Part shown: in pieces, positions 5,255-6,474 of the stretch
Position numbering within the stretch: the stretch's first letter is position 1
Layout: each line of letters starts with the position of its first letter
Assembly: GCA_021797265.1 (NCBI GenBank)
Contig: JAJZZZ010000084.1
Location: 1-6,474, forward strand
Direction: 5' to 3'
Source of the DNA: Thermoplasmata archaeon
GTDB taxonomy: Archaea; Thermoplasmatota; Thermoplasmata; Thermoplasmatales; Thermoplasmataceae
Length of the DNA: 6,474 bases
Program-made: the position numbers and the translations under genes
The notes under the pieces: model-generated
Databases searched by the model: none
What the model was told of the DNA's origin: nothing
Seen by the model: only the letters and a program-made list of their open reading frames with translations

Positions 5255-6474
5255 TTAGCCTGTTCCGTTAATCCTCTGCCCCTGGTTCACCCTCTCAAGC
5301 TCAGTCATTGTTATTACGAACTGGGCATGGCTCCATACAAGCGGCGATACCGATAAGGGTGTGCCGTCGTACGGGTTGATCTGTTCCGAAAGAATGCCAC
5401 TGTTTTCCCTGTGGGCCACAACCCAGTTTATGAGTTCAAGCGCCTTCTGTGTGTCCCCAATCCTGAGGTAGTACTGGGCAGCCCAGAGTGTAGTTATGAT
5501 CCACGGATTTCCCGGAATTGCAGGATCGTCCCTGATCCGCTGGTAATAGTCATTCTCGTACCTGGCTATTCCGCCTGTTGTGCCCACCCAGAGCCTGGCC
5601 ATAACGGCCTTCATGCTTGATTCCACCCGGGAATCCCTGGCATCCTTCATGCCGAAGAGGAAGGTTGAAGTGATGGCGCTGTCCACGGTCCTGTCAGGTT
5701 GCCCGTCTACGATAGCCCTTGCATAATAGCCGGCATCCTCCAGAAAGAATTTCTTCTCGAACTGTTCCCTCATCTGGTCAGCTGCCTGGTTGTAGTCCCT
5801 GGAGAATATGGCGTCCCCGAAAGTATCAGCTATCCTGGATGCGGACCTCAGGGCAGCATAGGCTGTCACAACGGTGAAAGCATGAACGCCGTAACGTTCC
5901 TCCCAGAGATCAAATGAACTCAGGGGAAGGCCGTCCGAATCCCTGAAATCCAGTATGAATTTTGCTGCCTTGAGAACCAGCGGCTCATAGAAATCAGCTA
6001 TGTACTCTATGTCCTTGATCTTGGTGAAATGCTTCCAGAGAGCCCACAGGACTATGTTGGTTTCATCCTGCTGTATGGGCAGGATGGACTTCCCTGCCAT
6101 GATTCTTGGAAGCCAGCTGCTTGCCACCTTGCCGTCTGGAAGATACTTGTGATAATAGTACCCATCCTTTGATATTGTATTTCTGGAAAAGTCAAAGAAT
6201 TTCCTTGCGGGTCCCTGGTGATTTGCCCTTATGAGTGCGAAGGCCGCAATTGCCGCATCCCTTGGCCATACATAGTAATAGCCATCCCTGTTTGACTTGA
6301 GAATGTCGCTGTCGCTTGATGCCAGTATCCCCCCAAGATCGTTCAGGTGGCTCCGGATTATGAAAAGTGATCTCCTGTAAAGAGAGAACAGATCGTCTGA
6401 TATCTGCGGAACTGTTTTTGTGGACCACAGCCGCCAGTAGTTTTCCGTCCTGAGTTCCATTCTGGCCAGCAGTT
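5255..6474 (-). CDS. GH15 glycoside hydrolase (glucoamylase/trehalase type), C-terminal catalytic part
   Basis: The frame stays open to the right edge, four codons past the first visible ATG (6460), so the N-terminus lies outside. About 405 residues are present, against roughly 600-650 for whole prokaryotic GH15 enzymes. The missing part should be the beta-sandwich domain. The visible part is the (alpha/alpha)6 barrel that cuts glucose from alpha-glucosides with inversion. Numbered from the ATG at 6460, marks are ENYWRLW (6-12) at the domain entry, SNRDGYYYVWPRDAA (56-70), LPIQQDETNIVLWALW (127-142), SFDLWEERYGVHAFT (182-196) with the probable general acid E187 or E188, SEQI (358-361) with the probable general base E359, and the closing PLVWSHAQF (373-381). 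Thermoplasmatales are known to have GH15 members that are alpha,alpha-trehalases as well as glucoamylases, and the sequence alone does not decide. Export cannot be judged. The internal Met at 6460 is unlikely to be the true start. Confidence 0.93.
   Translation of the reverse strand, partial: LLARMELRTENYWRLWSTKTVPQISDDLFSLYRRSLFIIRSHLNDLGGILASSDSDILKSNRDGYYYVWPRDAAIAAFALIRANHQGPARKFFDFSRNTISKDGYYYHKYLPDGKVASSWLPRIMAGKSILPIQQDETNIVLWALWKHFTKIKDIEYIADFYEPLVLKAAKFILDFRDSDGLPLSSFDLWEERYGVHAFTVVTAYAALRSASRIADTFGDAIFSRDYNQAADQMREQFEKKFFLEDAGYYARAIVDGQPDRTVDSAITSTFLFGMKDARDSRVESSMKAVMARLWVGTTGGIARYENDYYQRIRDDPAIPGNPWIITTLWAAQYYLRIGDTQKALELINWVVAHRENSGILSEQINPYDGTPLSVSPLVWSHAQFVITMTELERVNQGQRINGTG

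Noticed and set aside
5002..5271. 89-codon open frame on the plus strand
   Set aside because: It is antisense to the small membrane protein gene, which has the better codon use, promoter and product pattern.

Overview
The window looks like chromosomal DNA of an acidophilic or thermophilic archaeon close to the Thermoplasmatales. Four things point that way. Gene starts are preceded by TATA-like boxes (TTTATA, GATAAATAA, TTATATAAA) at roughly archaeal distance. Shine-Dalgarno sequences are weak or absent and several starts look leaderless. Arg is mostly AGG/AGA and Ile is often ATA, at moderate GC. The tRNA gene does not encode CCA. This placement is an inference; no rRNA or marker gene is present.

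Layout from left to right. (1) Bases 1-796, minus strand: N-terminal part of an MFS-like membrane transporter, cut by the window edge and probably starting at TTG. (2) Bases 797-1155: no convincing gene, but it holds the transporter's promoter, an A/T-rich hairpin with a T tract, and the promoter of the next gene. (3) Bases 1156-1228, plus strand: tRNA-Phe(GAA). (4) Bases 1355-2620, minus strand: a complete 12-helix MFS transporter. (5) Bases 2820-4580, plus strand, divergent from the transporter: a 586-residue protein that joins an N-terminal PD-(D/E)XK-like nuclease domain to a C-terminal DUF2075/Schlafen-type superfamily 1 helicase domain. (6) Bases 4603-4956, minus strand, convergent with the helicase: a small VOC/glyoxalase-fold protein. 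(7) Bases 5020-5196, minus strand: a 58-residue single-pass membrane protein that is easy to miss because it is so short. (8) Bases 5255 to the right edge, minus strand: most of the catalytic domain of a GH15 glucoamylase/trehalase-type glycoside hydrolase, with its N-terminus outside the window.

The genes do not form one obvious pathway. Most appear to have their own TATA element. The GH15 enzyme and the transporters fit a heterotrophic scavenging lifestyle. The nuclease-helicase stands alone with its own promoter region and is the best candidate for a defence or nucleic-acid-processing function. No CRISPR array, insertion sequence, attachment site or replication origin was seen.
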